Assembly: GCA_002707145.1 (NCBI GenBank)
Contig: PAMD01000014.1
Coordinates: 62,001 to 126,000 of the forward strand
DNA from: Flavobacteriales bacterium
GTDB lineage: Bacteria; Bacteroidota; Bacteroidia; Flavobacteriales; UBA7430
Direction of reading: 5' to 3'
DNA: 64,000 nucleotides
Under the pieces are notes generated by a model that was not told the origin of the DNA, did no database searches, and worked only from the letters and a program-made list of their open reading frames with translations. Within the stretch, counting starts at the first letter, position 1, and each line of letters opens with the position of its first letter. Shown here one piece after another: positions 24,526 to 33,878 of the stretch. A program made the translations under genes and the position numbers.

Positions 24526-25902
24526 ATGTTTATTAAACACAACATATTATTTCTGTTAATTGGAATTTTATCGACAAGTGCAAACTCTCAGGGAGTAGAA
24601 CTTATCAAATCATTTGTGGGCAATAACGAAAAGTCAGAAATCATCACCTTCACTCCCATTGAAGAGGTATTATTGAGTGGAGACTATTCAGGGTATATTA
24701 ATTACTGGGATGTTCCTAACGAGGCACTCATTAATTCTGTAAAAGCACACTCAGGAAAAATAAATAGAATTATATTCTCAGAAAATGGAGAACTTTTTCT
24801 CACTTTTTCTTCTCGGGATAAACAAGTGAAAATTTGGAATTTTGCTGGACAAGATTCTTTGGTGAACTTCTCTATAAAAAATACCCCATATTTTGCTGTC
24901 TTTTATGACCAGTCTTCTGTATTAATTGGAGATGGAAATGGAACTGTATATCACAAGAATTTTTACTATCCTGAAAACGACTCCATTTTTTACAAAAACT
25001 CATCCATTGCATATGATGCTTCTTTAAATAAGGAACGAAATGAATTAGTTATTACAGATAAAAATTCGATAAAAATTATTGATTTAAATAAACCAAGTAA
25101 AAGTGAAAATATCTTAAAAGAAAATACAGAAAAAGTTACTCCTAAATACGAAGAAAAAAAAGTGATTTTTGAGGTCTTTAATAACCATTCCAGTGTATTT
25201 GTGAAATCAATGTATTTTTCCTCTGAAATATTAATGACATGGAGCCGAAATGGGATTGTTTCATTTTGGGACTTAGAGACCAAAAAAGTAGTTAAAGAAC
25301 TACGAGCCAAAAATGATTTTCATGAACTATCCATAAACCAATACAGTAAAGTTTTACTAACAGGATACTACAAAGACAAAGCGTTACTTTTTGATCTAAC
25401 TAATATTGATTTAAAAAGAGAATTAGATGAAAATATTCAACTGGTTAACACTTATTTAAGCAATGAAAAAAACCAGTATATGATTAGTTCAAGTGAAGAA
25501 GGAAGACATCGATTAATGCAGGTAAAAGGAGGTGATGGAATTCGACCACTATCTCTTCAAACTAGAAATATAGAAGTTCATAAAACAATTATTGTTGAAT
25601 CGAAAAAACTGACACTCTCTGTATGGGACAATGAAAAAATTGATGGTGACAAAATTTCTTTAAGTCTAAATGGAGAGTGGATTCTTCGCAACCACGAAAT
25701 CACAGAACAAAAACTTATTTTCGAAATTGATCTTCGTCCTAACCAAGAAAATCAGCTTACATTTTTTGCTGAAAATCTAGGTGATATCCCTCCAAACACC
25801 TCGGCATTAAATATTCAATACGAAGGATTCAATAAAACTCTACTTATGAGTTCTACACTAGAAAAAAGTGGTTCTATCAACTTCATATATAGTGCAAATT
25901 AA
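24526..25902 (+). CDS. Secreted WD40-repeat protein
   Basis: A 458-residue protein with a signal peptide (about residues 1-21, ending SANSQ). Residues 30-330 contain WD40-like blades: SGDYSGYINYWD, FSSRDKQVKIWNF and WSRNGIVSFWDLE are typical blade ends. The C-terminal about 110 residues form a separate domain with LSVWDNEKIDGDKISLSLNG, and later AENLGDIPPNTSALNI. That domain recurs at the C-terminus of Bacteroidota exported proteins and is probably a beta-sandwich. No catalytic motif is seen; a scaffold or binding role in the periplasm or at the outer surface is inferred. It is transcribed away from the giant-protein unit, and 36 nt separate it from mnmA. Confidence 0.75.
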   Translation: MFIKHNILFLLIGILSTSANSQGVELIKSFVGNNEKSEIITFTPIEEVLLSGDYSGYINYWDVPNEALINSVKAHSGKINRIIFSENGELFLTFSSRDKQVKIWNFAGQDSLVNFSIKNTPYFAVFYDQSSVLIGDGNGTVYHKNFYYPENDSIFYKNSSIAYDASLNKERNELVITDKNSIKIIDLNKPSKSENILKENTEKVTPKYEEKKVIFEVFNNHSSVFVKSMYFSSEILMTWSRNGIVSFWDLETKKVVKELRAKNDFHELSINQYSKVLLTGYYKDKALLFDLTNIDLKRELDENIQLVNTYLSNEKNQYMISSSEEGRHRLMQVKGGDGIRPLSLQTRNIEVHKTIIVESKKLTLSVWDNEKIDGDKISLSLNGEWILRNHEITEQKLIFEIDLRPNQENQLTFFAENLGDIPPNTSALNIQYEGFNKTLLMSSTLEKSGSINFIYSAN

Positions 25903-25914
25903 CATTCTTATAAG

Positions 25915-25922
25915 TATCTTTG
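25915..25922 (+). promoter_or_regulatory. -7 promoter box of mnmA
   Basis: TATCTTTG matches the Bacteroidota -7 consensus TAnnTTTG exactly and ends 16 nt before the mnmA ATG. No clear -33 TTG is seen at the usual distance. Confidence 0.6.
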
Positions 25923-25938
25923 CCCTAAAGCAATTCAA

Positions 25939-27132
25939 ATGAAAAGAGTTGTAGTAGGACTTTCGGGCGGAGTAGATTCTAGTGTTGCCGCTTATTTACT
26001 TCATAAACAAGGGTATGAGGTAATCTGCTTGTTCATGAAAAATTGGCATGACACTTCTGTCACTATTTCAAATGATTGTCCTTGGATAGAGGATAGTTCC
26101 GATGCATTAGCAGTAGCAGAGCAACTTGGAATCCCATTTCAAACCATTGACCTAAGTAAAGAATATAAAGAGCGAATTGTAGACTACATGTTTACAGAAT
26201 ACAAAAGAGGTCGTACTCCAAACCCTGATATATTATGCAATCGAGAAATAAAATTTGATATTTTCTTGGAGGCAGCTATGCATCTAAAAGCTGATTATAT
26301 AGCAACCGGACACTATTGCCGGAAAGAGATTACTGAAATAAATGGAGAAGAAATATATCAATTAAAAGCAGGAATAGATAACTACAAGGATCAAAGTTAT
26401 TTCTTGTGTCAATTAAACCAGAATCAACTCTCTAAAGTATTGTTTCCCTTAGGTAATTTAAAAAAATCTAAAGTTCGAAGAATAGCAGCAGAAATTGGAC
26501 TTTGTACAGCAGAAAAGAAAGACTCACAAGGACTCTGTTTTATTGGAAAGGTAAAGTTGCCAGAATTCTTACAGCAACAGCTAAAGCCAAAGAAAGGATC
26601 AATTATAGAAATTCAAAAAGAAGATGCTCTTTTTAAAAAAAACAAAGAATTTTCTAAAAATGATCAATCGATTGAAGCACTTCAAAGCTTGAGTCAAAAT
26701 TATATATACACTCGAAAATCAGGCGAAAAAGTAGGTGATCATAATGGCGCACATTACTTTACCATTGGACAAAGAAAAGGGATGAATATTGGCGGAAAGC
26801 AAGAACCTCTTTTTGTCATTGACACGGACACAATATCAAACACTATTTATGTTGGACAAGGTATTAATCATACTGGATTATTCAGACCTGGATTAAAAGT
26901 ACCAAATGCAGATATTCACTGGGTGAGAGAAGATATGAAATTACAAGTTGGCGAAACTTTACAAGTAAAATCTCGCATTCGTTATAGGCAATCACTAGAA
27001 AAAGCGATTCTTCATCAAAGAAAAAATGGATTGTATATCATTTTCGAAAATGACCAGAGAGGAATTGCTCCAGGGCAGTTTGTTGCTTGGTATATTGAAG
27101 ATGAACTTTTAGGGTCGGGAGTGATTTCATGA
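25939..27132 (+). CDS. mnmA: tRNA-specific 2-thiouridylase MnmA
   Basis: A 397-residue cytoplasmic enzyme that adds sulfur to U34 of tRNAs for Lys, Glu and Gln, using ATP and a persulfide donor. The PP-loop SGGVDSS is at residues 9-15. The two catalytic cysteines are present: Cys100 in [12 protein letters not shown] and Cys200 in [22 protein letters not shown] in the central domain and the C-terminal beta-barrel ending PGQFVAWY are also typical. Length is slightly above E. coli MnmA because of an insert at about residues 210-240. It is preceded by its own -7 box and followed by a pseudogene on the other strand. Confidence 0.97.
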   Translation: MKRVVVGLSGGVDSSVAAYLLHKQGYEVICLFMKNWHDTSVTISNDCPWIEDSSDALAVAEQLGIPFQTIDLSKEYKERIVDYMFTEYKRGRTPNPDILCNREIKFDIFLEAAMHLKADYIATGHYCRKEITEINGEEIYQLKAGIDNYKDQSYFLCQLNQNQLSKVLFPLGNLKKSKVRRIAAEIGLCTAEKKDSQGLCFIGKVKLPEFLQQQLKPKKGSIIEIQKEDALFKKNKEFSKNDQSIEALQSLSQNYIYTRKSGEKVGDHNGAHYFTIGQRKGMNIGGKQEPLFVIDTDTISNTIYVGQGINHTGLFRPGLKVPNADIHWVREDMKLQVGETLQVKSRIRYRQSLEKAILHQRKNGLYIIFENDQRGIAPGQFVAWYIEDELLGSGVIS

Positions 27133-27197
27133 AGGTCAATTGTAAAGGAAGACCTAAAACGATTTATACATTCAAAAAAACACCCTCTAGTGATTTT

Positions 27198-27535
27198 TTA
27201 TTCTTCAATTTCGAAGCCAGCCCCTAAGAGTAATTCTGAGTATTCGTCTTCAGCAGTAATTCTAAATATAATTCCAGTCAAGCATGAACAGGCATAGCAA
27301 TCCTCCTAAACTCAATCTTAAGTTATGTTTAAATCAGAAAATTCCACATCAAGCACACCAGATAAATAATAACTAATAAGTTGCACACGTGACCATTCTG
27401 GAGTAATCATATCACAAGAATTTGCACAATACGTTTACCTAAACAAAAAATCTTATTGAGAATCTACTGTATCAATATCATCACAAGAAAAAAAGCGAAT
27501 ATGCCTAACATGGAAATAAACAAAAACTTTTTCAT
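27198..27535 (-). pseudogene. Decayed small lipoprotein gene
   Basis: Read on the minus strand from ATG 27535, the sequence begins MKKFLFISMLGIFAF. A T7 run (27488-27494 on the plus strand) then breaks the frame; one extra T would continue as FFSCDDIDTVDSQ, giving a lipobox-like FFSC. In the shifted frame the protein-like text runs on through five in-frame stops: CANSCDMITPEWSRVQLISY, then YACSCLTGIIFRITAED, then LLGAGFEIEE and a final TAA at 27198. Coding character that survives across stops and one frameshift identifies a pseudogene of about 112 codons. It lies in the 507-nt gap between mnmA and htpG. The original function is unknown. Confidence 0.75.
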
Positions 27536-27588
27536 AATTAGCTTAATTTTAATATTATGAGAATCTAGATACTCAAAAATAATGCAAA

Positions 27589-27622
27589 AAAAAGGCTTTC
27601 CGCATGTATGGAAAGCCTTTTT
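27589..27622. terminator. Bidirectional intrinsic terminator after htpG
   Basis: AAAAAGGCTTTCC (27589-27601) and GGAAAGCCTTTTT (27610-27622) form a perfect 13-bp stem with an 8-nt loop. A and T tracts flank both sides. It lies 17 nt beyond the htpG stop and can end htpG transcription, and any read-through from mnmA. Confidence 0.9.
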
Positions 27623-27639
27623 AAATAATTAAATGACTA

Positions 27640-29520
27640 TTACATCAAATCTTTGTAACGATTTTTAATAAATGTGGTTAAAGCTTCACCTTTTAATAAA
27701 CCTTGTGATAATTTAGCCAGATCAGTTGCTTCTTTAATCATAGCTGTTTGAGTCGCAGTTTCTTTTTCTGCAAGTATTTTCGAGACCAAGGGGTGGTTGC
27801 TATTAACAACAAGGTTAAATATCTCAGGCATATTTCCCATACCAAACATTCCGCCACCACCTGAAGCACTCATCTCTTTCATACGACGCATAAATTCTGC
27901 ACGCGTAATCGTAAACGGAGATGAAGTAGGACTTAAACTTTCAAACTGAACTGCATATTCTTCTTTCTTCACAACTACTTCAATCAACTCTTTCAAAGAT
28001 TTTTCATCGTCTTCAGATAATACAGAAGGAACCTCTTCGTCTTTCTTAATTAGTTTATCAATAGAATCAGCATCAACACGAACAAAAGAAACTTTCTCTT
28101 TTTCAGACTCTAGTTTCTGAATAAGGTGACTAATAATTGGACCATTGAGAACTAATACATCATAAGACCTTTCTTTAGCTTCAGCAATATAACTGTGTTG
28201 AGCTTCTTTATCGTTAGTATAAAGAATAACAGTTTTCCCATCTTTATCTACCTGGTTTACTTTAATCTTTTTTATATACTCGCCCCAAGTAGCAAATGCC
28301 CCGTCTACATTCTGATAAAAGGCAAATTTTTCTGCTTTCTGAAAAAATTTAGGGTCTGTAAGCATTCCATACTCTACGATTACCTTCATATCTTCCCATT
28401 TCTGTTCAAAAGCAACACGATCAGCTTTGAACATATCATTCAGCTTATCAGCTACTTTTTTAGTTATGTGAGAAGAAATCTTTTTCACATTAGAATCTGC
28501 TTGAAGATAAGATCTAGAAACATTCAAAGGAATATCTGGCGAATCAATTACTCCTTGCAACATCGTTAAGAATTCAGGAACAATTCCTTCAACAGAATCT
28601 GTAACAAAAACTTGATTGCAATACAATTGTATCTTGTTTTTATTCATATCCATATTTTCCTTCAACTTCGGGAAATACAATATCCCTGTTAAATTGAAAG
28701 GGTAGTCTACATTTAAATGAATATGAAATAAGGGATCCTCAAAATTCATTGGATATAACTCCTGATGAAAAGACTTATAATCCTCATCTTTTAGTTCTGA
28801 GGGGGATTTTGTCCAAGCTGGACTAGGATTGTTTATAATATTATCGACGGTTTCTTTGACTTCTTTCTCGTCTTTTCCTTTGCCTTCTTTGCGAGATATT
28901 TCTTTTGTGCCGAACTTAATTTCAACTGGCAAGAATTTGCAATACTTATTCAAAAGTTCTTTAATTCTACCCTCTTCAAGAAACTCAAGTGAATCCTTAG
29001 CTATGTGAAGAATAATGTCTGTGCCTCTAGTTTCTTTTTTGGTCTCATTTAGCTTAAAAGTGGGAGAACCATCACAAGACCATTTAACTGCTGGGAAATC
29101 TTGGTATGACTTGGTGTGAATTTCAACTAATTCTGCGACCATAAATGCGGAATAGAAGCCCAAACCAAAATGACCGATAATACCTGCACCATCTACTTTA
29201 TCTTCGTACTTTTTGACAAATTCTTCAGCTCCAGAAAAAGCCACCTGATTAATATAATTCTTCACCTCCTCCTTACTCATTCCTATTCCATTATCAGAAA
29301 TAGTTAAAGTTTTAGCTTTCTTATCTAACTTAACCTCAACTTGAAGGACTCCAATATCTCCTTTGACTTCACCCAAAGAAGACAGAGCTTTCAATTTAGA
29401 ACTAGCATCAACCGCATTGGAAACTAACTCTCTTAAAAATATTTCGTGATCAGAATACAAAAATTTCTTAATGATTGGAAATATATTTTCTGTAGTCACT
29501 TTAATTTTACCAGTTGCCAT
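27640..29520 (-). CDS. htpG: Hsp90 chaperone HtpG
   Basis: A 626-residue cytosolic ATP-dependent chaperone of the Hsp90 family. The GHKL ATP-binding domain is at the N-terminus: ELVSNAVDAS (31-40), SDNGIGM (75-81) and GHFGLGFYSAF (116-126). Middle-domain signatures include the segment ending LYCNQVFVTD and SRSYLQAD. A charged linker (EGKGKDEKEV) lies near residue 215, and the C-terminal dimerisation part carries a GGGGMFGMGNMPEIF loop. A strong terminator follows. The upstream gap to the divergent OsmC gene holds a sigma-54-like site and a palindrome. Confidence 0.97.
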   Translation of the reverse strand: MATGKIKVTTENIFPIIKKFLYSDHEIFLRELVSNAVDASSKLKALSSLGEVKGDIGVLQVEVKLDKKAKTLTISDNGIGMSKEEVKNYINQVAFSGAEEFVKKYEDKVDGAGIIGHFGLGFYSAFMVAELVEIHTKSYQDFPAVKWSCDGSPTFKLNETKKETRGTDIILHIAKDSLEFLEEGRIKELLNKYCKFLPVEIKFGTKEISRKEGKGKDEKEVKETVDNIINNPSPAWTKSPSELKDEDYKSFHQELYPMNFEDPLFHIHLNVDYPFNLTGILYFPKLKENMDMNKNKIQLYCNQVFVTDSVEGIVPEFLTMLQGVIDSPDIPLNVSRSYLQADSNVKKISSHITKKVADKLNDMFKADRVAFEQKWEDMKVIVEYGMLTDPKFFQKAEKFAFYQNVDGAFATWGEYIKKIKVNQVDKDGKTVILYTNDKEAQHSYIAEAKERSYDVLVLNGPIISHLIQKLESEKEKVSFVRVDADSIDKLIKKDEEVPSVLSEDDEKSLKELIEVVVKKEEYAVQFESLSPTSSPFTITRAEFMRRMKEMSASGGGGMFGMGNMPEIFNLVVNSNHPLVSKILAEKETATQTAMIKEATDLAKLSQGLLKGEALTTFIKNRYKDLM

Positions 29521-29559
29521 ATAATTTTATTTTAATAATTACTATCTTTCTAATTAATA

Positions 29560-29576
29560 AACAATTCTTGTGCCAA
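29560..29576 (-). promoter_or_regulatory. Sigma-54-like promoter site upstream of htpG
   Basis: The minus strand reads TTGGCACAAGAATTGTT, close to the sigma-54 consensus TGGCAC-N5-TTGCW, with one mismatch in the -12 element. It is 40 nt upstream of the htpG ATG. No good TAnnTTTG box was seen for htpG. Assigned from the motif only. Confidence 0.4.
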
Positions 29577-29588
29577 GGGTGAAATTTA

Positions 29589-29601
29589 TGACATTATGTC
29601 A
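29589..29601. promoter_or_regulatory. 13-bp palindrome between htpG and osmC
   Basis: TGACATTATGTCA is a perfect inverted repeat around one central base, placed 44 nt before the osmC-family ATG and 69 nt before the htpG ATG. A further TGACA half-site follows at 29609-29613. It looks like a dimeric regulator operator; the regulator is unknown. Confidence 0.5.
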
Positions 29602-29644
29602 AAAAATCTGACACATCCAACTTAAGACTAAAAAAAAATCGACA

Positions 29645-30049
29645 ATGACATCCAAGGTAATCTACAAAAGCGGGCTTCGAACAGAAGCTACACATTTAAA
29701 ATCAGGAAGTGTCATCATCACTGACGCACCAATTGACAACCAAGGAAAAGGAGAAGCATTTTCACCAACTGATCTTATTGCTACAAGTTTAGCTTCGTGC
29801 ATGCTAACCATTATGGGAATAAAAGCAAAAGAAATGAATCTAAAAATTGAGGGAACCTCAGCGGAAATTGAAAAAATAATGACTTCTCAACCTAGAAGAA
29901 TCGCAGAAATAAATATTCTGATTAAGGTACCTATTCTGGTAGATAAAAAAACTAGGGGAATTATAGAACGAGTGGCAATGACTTGTCCAGTAAACATGTC
30001 TCTATCTAGAGATATGAAAAGAGAAATTAAATTCCAGTGGCTTAGCTAG
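29645..30049 (+). CDS. OsmC/Ohr-family peroxide-detoxifying protein
   Basis: A 134-residue cytosolic protein of the OsmC family, which reduces organic hydroperoxides with a cysteine pair. SPTDLIATSLASC (first Cys) and VAMTCPVNMSL (second Cys) are both present with family spacing. Length is normal for the short OsmC class. It is divergent from htpG and shares the gap that holds a palindrome, which suggests a shared stress response. It is convergent with the TonB receptor gene, only 4 nt apart. Confidence 0.85.
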   Translation: MTSKVIYKSGLRTEATHLKSGSVIITDAPIDNQGKGEAFSPTDLIATSLASCMLTIMGIKAKEMNLKIEGTSAEIEKIMTSQPRRIAEINILIKVPILVDKKTRGIIERVAMTCPVNMSLSRDMKREIKFQWLS

Positions 30050-30053
30050 AGAA

Positions 30054-32495
30054 TTATAAAGTATATTGTAAACTAAAATAAAGGTTCCGTCTATCGGAAG
30101 GAATAATACCAGGCCCGGGATATCCACTTGCTCTTCGAGTAAAATAACTAGTATCTAATAAATTATTGATACCAAACTCTAATGCAAACTCTCTAAAGGA
30201 ATATTTACTAGAAAAATCGACCACAGAGTAAGAAGGAATTTCTCCAAAAAGAGCATTTGTTGTGGGAAGTATAGTATTCTCTGCATCCGAAAACTGGCTA
30301 CTTGTGAAAGAATATAATAGAGAAGAAGAAAATCTATTATGAAGAAATTTAAGTCCTATTCTAGCACTAATATTTGGATTTAATTCTACCTCTTTTCCCA
30401 CAATAGTCAACTCTTCACTTGAGACATACTTCCCTCTCTGAAATGACCCATTAAAAAAGACATTTAAACTCTGAATGGCCTTATGTTTTGATCGGTTAAA
30501 AAGAGTATAAGAAATGTAAGACTCCAAGCCAAAAGTTCTTGAATCTCCAACATTTGTACTCAGTCGATACGAGGTCCAAACTAAACTTGGAACTGGAGCG
30601 TCATTAGAGTTATAATATTGCTGAAGGTATCCGATCCGATTTGAATAATTTAAATAAAATAAACTTAAATCAAACTCAATTGAAGTATTATGATTCCCTC
30701 GAAATCCGAGATCTATATTAAACCCATTTTCATCTTTTAACAAGGGATCAATAACCAAATTTGAATTAACAACTTGCATATCATTAAAATTAATAGCTCG
30801 ATAGTTTTGTGAAAAATTCGCGTATAACTCCTTGGTACTATTAAAGCGAAAACTTAATCCCACGCCAAACAAACACACATTCCGATCTAGTCTTTTATAG
30901 TCATCAATATAATAAAGACTATCATTGACAACAGCATGAAAATAGCCATCAGCCTCAGTCACAATTCGATCGAATCTAAAGCCTGGAGTTAAAGAAATTT
31001 TATCATTGAAACGGATTAAATTTTCTGCAAAAAAAGCAGAATTATAACTAGGGAAATCGAATTCCGATCCATAATAATCTAGTTTGTTTTCAAAGGTAAA
31101 ATCGGCTCCAGAAATCCCACTCGCGTTCCCTTGTTTTTTTGTTGTAAAACCTTTGTAAAAACGCATACCTAAAAGCAAAGCAGACTCTTTATCTGAAAGA
31201 AGATAGCGGTGAACTAATCGAGTCTCACTCCCTAGATTAGCAAAGACTGCAGTCTGTAAATCACGATTGGGATTAAGAATTATTACCACGGAATCTGACA
31301 CATATTCAGAATCTAAAATACCCAAGGCATCTCGACTTGAAAATAGACCAAAAAATCTTGTATTCAGTTGGGTTCTGGAGGTAAACTGGTAATCTAAATG
31401 AACAGCCGAAACATTCCAATCTACTTGAAACCAATTTCTAGAACGAAAAGAAGTATCAGGATTAAAATAAAATGAAGCATCATCTAATCCGCCAGGTTGT
31501 TGAGAAACATAATCCATATGAGTAAATTCATAGGACAAACGCAACTTCTCATTTACTTGGCATTGAGCCGAAAAATAAGCTGTCTGTGCATCTATCTTTG
31601 AATTGGGTCGCCATCCGTCTCTTTTCTTGAGCTGATAAAAGCTGTAATACCTCCAATTCCCCTTGCTACCTCCTAGACTTAAATATGTGTTTCTCATACC
31701 AAAAGAGCCTATTGAGTGACGTAAAATAGCTTCTAAAGACTTATCGGATCCGGTCTTCAAAACAAAGTTTAATAAACCACCAAATTGAGTTCCATATTGC
31801 AAGGATGCAGCTCCACGGACAATCTGAATTTGATCAATTGCTTCTGTAGGGGGTGTATAATAAGACTCAGGGTAACCTAATGCATCAGCACTAATATCAT
31901 AACCGTTTTGACGAGTATTAAAATTGGAAGTTCGCTGAGGGCTTAAACCTCTAGCACCAATTTCTAACTGCAAACCAAGGCCGTCACTCTCCCAAAAATT
32001 TAGACCAGGGACACGGGCGTATACTTGGCGAGAATTATTGGTAGACTTATTTCCTAAAGATTGAGTCATGAGAATTACTTCATTCTTTTTAGCAGCATAA
32101 ATAGCTGTTCCTTCAACAGATCGAAGACGAGTAATTCCTTCATCTCCATGATCTTGTTGGAGTAAATCCACAGAAGACAACTCATTAACAATAAGTTGCA
32201 TAGGAACTCTTAGAGAAGAAAAATCTCTCGCTGTATCAAAAGTTACAGAATAAGGAACATAACCCAAACTCAGAACTTGTAAGGAAAAACTCTTACCTGT
32301 CAAGGATGAAGCATTTATAATAAAAGTACCATCAATATTGGTCTGGGTAACTAGACTATCATTCAAAATAACTTTAGCTAAAGAAATAGCTTGATTATCT
32401 TGAACATTATAAACAATTCCAGAAAGTGTTTCTTGGGCTAAGATCCCAGCAAAACTAAAGCAAAAAAATAGGTATGTAAAAAAGAGACTTTTCAT
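30054..32495 (-). CDS. TonB-dependent outer-membrane receptor (iron-type)
   Basis: An 813-residue outer-membrane receptor. The signal peptide ends at about residue 20 (FAGILAQ). A carboxypeptidase-like regulatory domain follows (ETLSGIVYNVQDNQAISLAK, about residues 22-105). Then come the plug (about residues 125-250, with IDQIQIVRGAASLQYGTQFGG) and a 22-strand-type barrel ending in NLYFSLQYTL. The TAA of the HTTM gene touches its ATG, so it is the last gene of the DUF4856-imelysin-HTTM-receptor unit. That neighbourhood points to uptake of an iron complex; the exact ligand cannot be read from sequence. Confidence 0.92.
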   Translation of the reverse strand: MKSLFFTYLFFCFSFAGILAQETLSGIVYNVQDNQAISLAKVILNDSLVTQTNIDGTFIINASSLTGKSFSLQVLSLGYVPYSVTFDTARDFSSLRVPMQLIVNELSSVDLLQQDHGDEGITRLRSVEGTAIYAAKKNEVILMTQSLGNKSTNNSRQVYARVPGLNFWESDGLGLQLEIGARGLSPQRTSNFNTRQNGYDISADALGYPESYYTPPTEAIDQIQIVRGAASLQYGTQFGGLLNFVLKTGSDKSLEAILRHSIGSFGMRNTYLSLGGSKGNWRYYSFYQLKKRDGWRPNSKIDAQTAYFSAQCQVNEKLRLSYEFTHMDYVSQQPGGLDDASFYFNPDTSFRSRNWFQVDWNVSAVHLDYQFTSRTQLNTRFFGLFSSRDALGILDSEYVSDSVVIILNPNRDLQTAVFANLGSETRLVHRYLLSDKESALLLGMRFYKGFTTKKQGNASGISGADFTFENKLDYYGSEFDFPSYNSAFFAENLIRFNDKISLTPGFRFDRIVTEADGYFHAVVNDSLYYIDDYKRLDRNVCLFGVGLSFRFNSTKELYANFSQNYRAINFNDMQVVNSNLVIDPLLKDENGFNIDLGFRGNHNTSIEFDLSLFYLNYSNRIGYLQQYYNSNDAPVPSLVWTSYRLSTNVGDSRTFGLESYISYTLFNRSKHKAIQSLNVFFNGSFQRGKYVSSEELTIVGKEVELNPNISARIGLKFLHNRFSSSLLYSFTSSQFSDAENTILPTTNALFGEIPSYSVVDFSSKYSFREFALEFGINNLLDTSYFTRRASGYPGPGIIPSDRRNLYFSLQYTL

Positions 32496-33878
32496 TTATC
32501 TTGGATACAACCAATTTTTATTCTTAAACCCATCTTCAATGTCAAGTAAATTAAGTGAGGGATCAAATAATAATTTACTACGAGAACCATTTAATGTAAC
32601 AAATACCTCGGCATTTATAATGGGATTTTCAAGTCCTCTAGATTGAACCACTTCTTTAATTATTTTGGCATACTGTAGGATAAAGTCTGGCTGACTAGCC
32701 ATCATTTTCTCTTGAGTAAGAGTTAAAAACTGCTTATTATCTACTTCTCCTTTTTGACCTGTTTTGGGATCTGTAACATAAAAAAATGCGGTACCTGCTT
32801 TCTCCATAAGCATAACTCGCCAACTAAATCGATATCCTTGTTCGGTCCAAAAAATATTACCTGGGTACAATAAATAGCGTAGTGGCAAACATAGCTGAAT
32901 AAGAACGAATAGTGTAAAAATAAACGCACAAATCTTGTTTTTTCGAGAACTTAAAATCAGTGAATTATAGCCCAATAACTGTGTTGAATTCACCGGCAAT
33001 AAATAGCGAATAGCCTGAAGTATTTTTTCGTGAAAATGGGGAGGAAAAAAAATAAGTGTTGATAAAATCATAATCCAAGGAAACATTCCTATCGGAAACA
33101 TCATACTTGTGAGCACATGAAAAACCACCAAAATAAAATATGCGAATGGTCTAAATCGGGAAATACTTAAAAATATAACAATAGTTAAATCAAAAAAACA
33201 AGCGAGCCAACTACTTGAGTAAGCAACCCACTTTTGGGTAAATAAATCTCCCAATAACGGCCAATGAGCCTTTGCTTGTAACCAAATACTCATTGGCATA
33301 GCATCCAATATCCAATCTGGATTTAATTTGGCAATTCCAGCAAAAAAATAGACTGCAGCCAATTGAAATTTCAGCAAAAGAATCATCCATCTTGGAATCT
33401 TATTTAACTCAATATTTGGACGTCTCCAGACATCTAGTGAAAGAGTTTTATTAGCAGGCAAAAAACAGATTAAAAAAGCAACTAAACTGACAAAATAATA
33501 ATGATTCAGGTAGTAACTTGCATCAATCAGTTCTACATAAGTAAACAACACAAAATAGACAATTGACGCTCCTCTATAAAATAATCCAATCGCAACTAGA
33601 AAAGATGATAAAATCAATAGGGCAAAGACAAGATACATGCCAATTTCCCCAAAGGGCTTTACCCAGGAAAAACCATAATAGTGAAAAAAATGTGGGGGTT
33701 GCAAAAAAAATGAATCTATCCAACCCTTTGACCAAAATCGAATAGCACTGCCACACATCATAAAACCAAAGATGATTCTAAAGACTCCTAGAGGAGCGAT
33801 GCTTATGGGCTTAGATAAAAATGTAAACCACTTATTAAGATATAAACTAATCCCCATCAGGGTCTCCCTCAGTGACAC
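32496..33878 (-). CDS. HTTM-domain membrane protein
   Basis: A 460-residue integral membrane protein of the HTTM family, related to the membrane part of vitamin K-dependent gamma-carboxylase. N-terminal signatures are PLGVFRIIFGFMM and YYLNHYYFVSL (about residues 120-130), then WMILLLKFQLAAVYFFAGI and WILDAMPMSIWL. About six to eight membrane segments lie before residue 340, followed by a soluble tail with EQGYRFSWRVMLMEK. Its start overlaps the imelysin-like gene by 32 nt and its stop abuts the receptor start, so coupling is tight. Its role in this iron-type cluster is unknown; a carboxylase activity should not be assumed. Confidence 0.85.
   Translation of the reverse strand: MSLRETLMGISLYLNKWFTFLSKPISIAPLGVFRIIFGFMMCGSAIRFWSKGWIDSFFLQPPHFFHYYGFSWVKPFGEIGMYLVFALLILSSFLVAIGLFYRGASIVYFVLFTYVELIDASYYLNHYYFVSLVAFLICFLPANKTLSLDVWRRPNIELNKIPRWMILLLKFQLAAVYFFAGIAKLNPDWILDAMPMSIWLQAKAHWPLLGDLFTQKWVAYSSSWLACFFDLTIVIFLSISRFRPFAYFILVVFHVLTSMMFPIGMFPWIMILSTLIFFPPHFHEKILQAIRYLLPVNSTQLLGYNSLILSSRKNKICAFIFTLFVLIQLCLPLRYLLYPGNIFWTEQGYRFSWRVMLMEKAGTAFFYVTDPKTGQKGEVDNKQFLTLTQEKMMASQPDFILQYAKIIKEVVQSRGLENPIINAEVFVTLNGSRSKLLFDPSLNLLDIEDGFKNKNWLYPR

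Noticed and set aside
24990..25310. 106-codon minus-strand open frame inside the WD40 gene
   Set aside because: Shadow of the real frame; no domain or ribosome-binding support.
28195..28569. 124-codon plus-strand open frame inside htpG
   Set aside because: Antisense to a well-conserved Hsp90 frame, with no signature of its own.
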